Assembly: GCA_016699695.1 (NCBI GenBank)
Contig: CP065006.1
Location: 2,976,001 to 3,040,000, forward strand
Direction: 5' to 3'
DNA from: Bacteroidota bacterium
GTDB lineage: Bacteria > Bacteroidota > Bacteroidia > Bacteroidales > UBA10428
DNA: 64,000 nt
Part shown: in pieces, positions 63,441-64,000 of the stretch
Layout: every line of letters begins with the position of its first letter
Position numbering within the stretch: position 1 is the stretch's first letter
Translations under genes and position numbers: made by a program
Notes under the pieces: generated by a model
Told to the model about the DNA's origin: nothing
Database searches by the model: none
Seen by the model: the letters and a program-made list of their open reading frames with translations, nothing else

Positions 63441-64000
63441 ATGAAAACAATAGCCTACTCGATCATTTTTATTTTTTTATTAATGGGATGCGACCAAAGT
63501 ACCGAAGTGAAAGTTGAAAATCCCGATGTGAATATTCTGTTCCTGCATCACAGTACCGGAATGAATGTGTATAAAGGAAAGCGCGATTTTCTATCAGGAA
63601 TACTATCTCGTTTCGAAAAATACACAGTTCCTTCATTGATTGAAGAATACAATATTCAAAACGGAGCAAAAATAGCTATCCGTGAGCAGGCTTTCCCCAA
63701 AGGGTCACCTTATCCATGGAGTAACTACCCTTACGACTACTACAACATCTGGGTTAAAAATGGCGGTACAGAACCCTTTATGGAAGAACCTACCCTCGAA
63801 ATGCTTACCGCCGATTACGATGTGATTGTTTTTAAGCACTGTTTTCCTGTAAGCAATATTCTACCCAACGACAGTGTATCGGATATCAACTCCGACAAAA
63901 AAACAATTGGAAACTATACTTTACAATACCAAGCTTTAAAAGAAAAGCTACATTCTTTTGGCAACACAAAGTTTATAATCTGGACCGGAGCTGCACTTAC
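63441..64000 (+). CDS. Lipoprotein, possibly SGNH-type hydrolase (cut by window edge)
   Basis: A frame open from the ATG at 63441 to the window end, 186 codons. The start MKTIAYSIIFIFLLMGCDQ is a lipoprotein signal with Cys at 17. The mature part opens NPDVNILFLHHSTGMNVYKG; an HHS-containing strand like this is found at the start of some SGNH/GDSL-like esterases, where the Ser would be catalytic. No further motif can be confirmed before the edge. It follows the AMP ligase by 11 bases, so it may belong to the same unit and act as a surface esterase on the product. The family call is tentative. Confidence 0.6.
   Translation, partial: MKTIAYSIIFIFLLMGCDQSTEVKVENPDVNILFLHHSTGMNVYKGKRDFLSGILSRFEKYTVPSLIEEYNIQNGAKIAIREQAFPKGSPYPWSNYPYDYYNIWVKNGGTEPFMEEPTLEMLTADYDVIVFKHCFPVSNILPNDSVSDINSDKKTIGNYTLQYQALKEKLHSFGNTKFIIWTGAAL

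Overview
The window looks like chromosomal DNA from a member of the Bacteroidota, probably a Bacteroidales/Marinilabiliales-type environmental bacterium. The evidence is several type IX secretion system (T9SS) hallmarks: a gliding-motility/type B C-terminal sorting domain, a PorP/SprF-family membrane protein and a type A Por sorting tail on a GH9 enzyme. Also consistent are lipoprotein signals, TonB-family modules, a carboxyspermidine-type polyamine pathway and candidate TAnnTTTG promoters instead of strong Shine-Dalgarno sites. No tRNA, rRNA, insertion sequence, phage gene or CRISPR array was seen.

Layout. 1-4.3 kb: the start of 2-oxoglutarate dehydrogenase E1 (minus strand, cut by the window edge), diverging from a three-gene proton-translocating NAD(P) transhydrogenase operon that ends in a strong bidirectional terminator. 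4.3-5.1 kb: a DUF4382-type lipoprotein. 5.3-16.3 kb: a surface-protein operon with a giant 2562-residue adhesin-like protein, a 309-residue secreted protein, a type B sorting-domain protein and a PorP/SprF protein. The first two end in nearly the same 15-residue tail and have no recognised T9SS sorting domain. 16.5-22.6 kb: an unknown secreted protein, a TPR protein, a KASIII-like enzyme and a TPR hybrid histidine kinase. 22.8-27.9 kb: a VIT/VWA protein, a TonB-like protein, an ECF sigma factor and an overlapping anti-sigma-like protein; three of these four carry a TonB-C-like terminal module. 28.1-34.3 kb: the histidine utilisation operon hutH-hutU-hutI-ftcD, turning histidine into glutamate plus a one-carbon unit on tetrahydrofolate. 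34.5-38.3 kb: glutathione peroxidase, a TRIC-type membrane protein and an outer-membrane beta-barrel receptor. 38.4-40.8 kb: two overlapping polyamine genes.

40.9-58.2 kb is an exopolysaccharide/capsule locus of the Wzx/Wzy type: a WcaJ-like initiating sugar transferase, several glycosyltransferases, a Wzy-like polymerase, Wzc-like kinase, Wza-like export lipoprotein, WecG/TagA-like transferase, acyltransferase and Wzx-like flippase. A secreted multidomain GH9 endoglucanase lies inside it. Next to it (58.7-63.4 kb) is a cassette of acyl carrier protein, asparagine-synthase-like amidotransferase, NadE-like enzyme and AMP-forming ligase. This suggests activation and amidation of a carrier-bound acyl group, possibly to decorate the polysaccharide. 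The window ends inside a lipoprotein that may be an SGNH-type esterase.

The strongest candidate for an undescribed system is the 5.3-16.3 kb operon with its shared C-terminal tail. Next are the ACP/amidotransferase/NadE-like/ligase cassette, the sigma/anti-sigma/VIT-VWA/TonB-C locus, and a long GU-compatible hairpin in front of the WcaJ-like gene.
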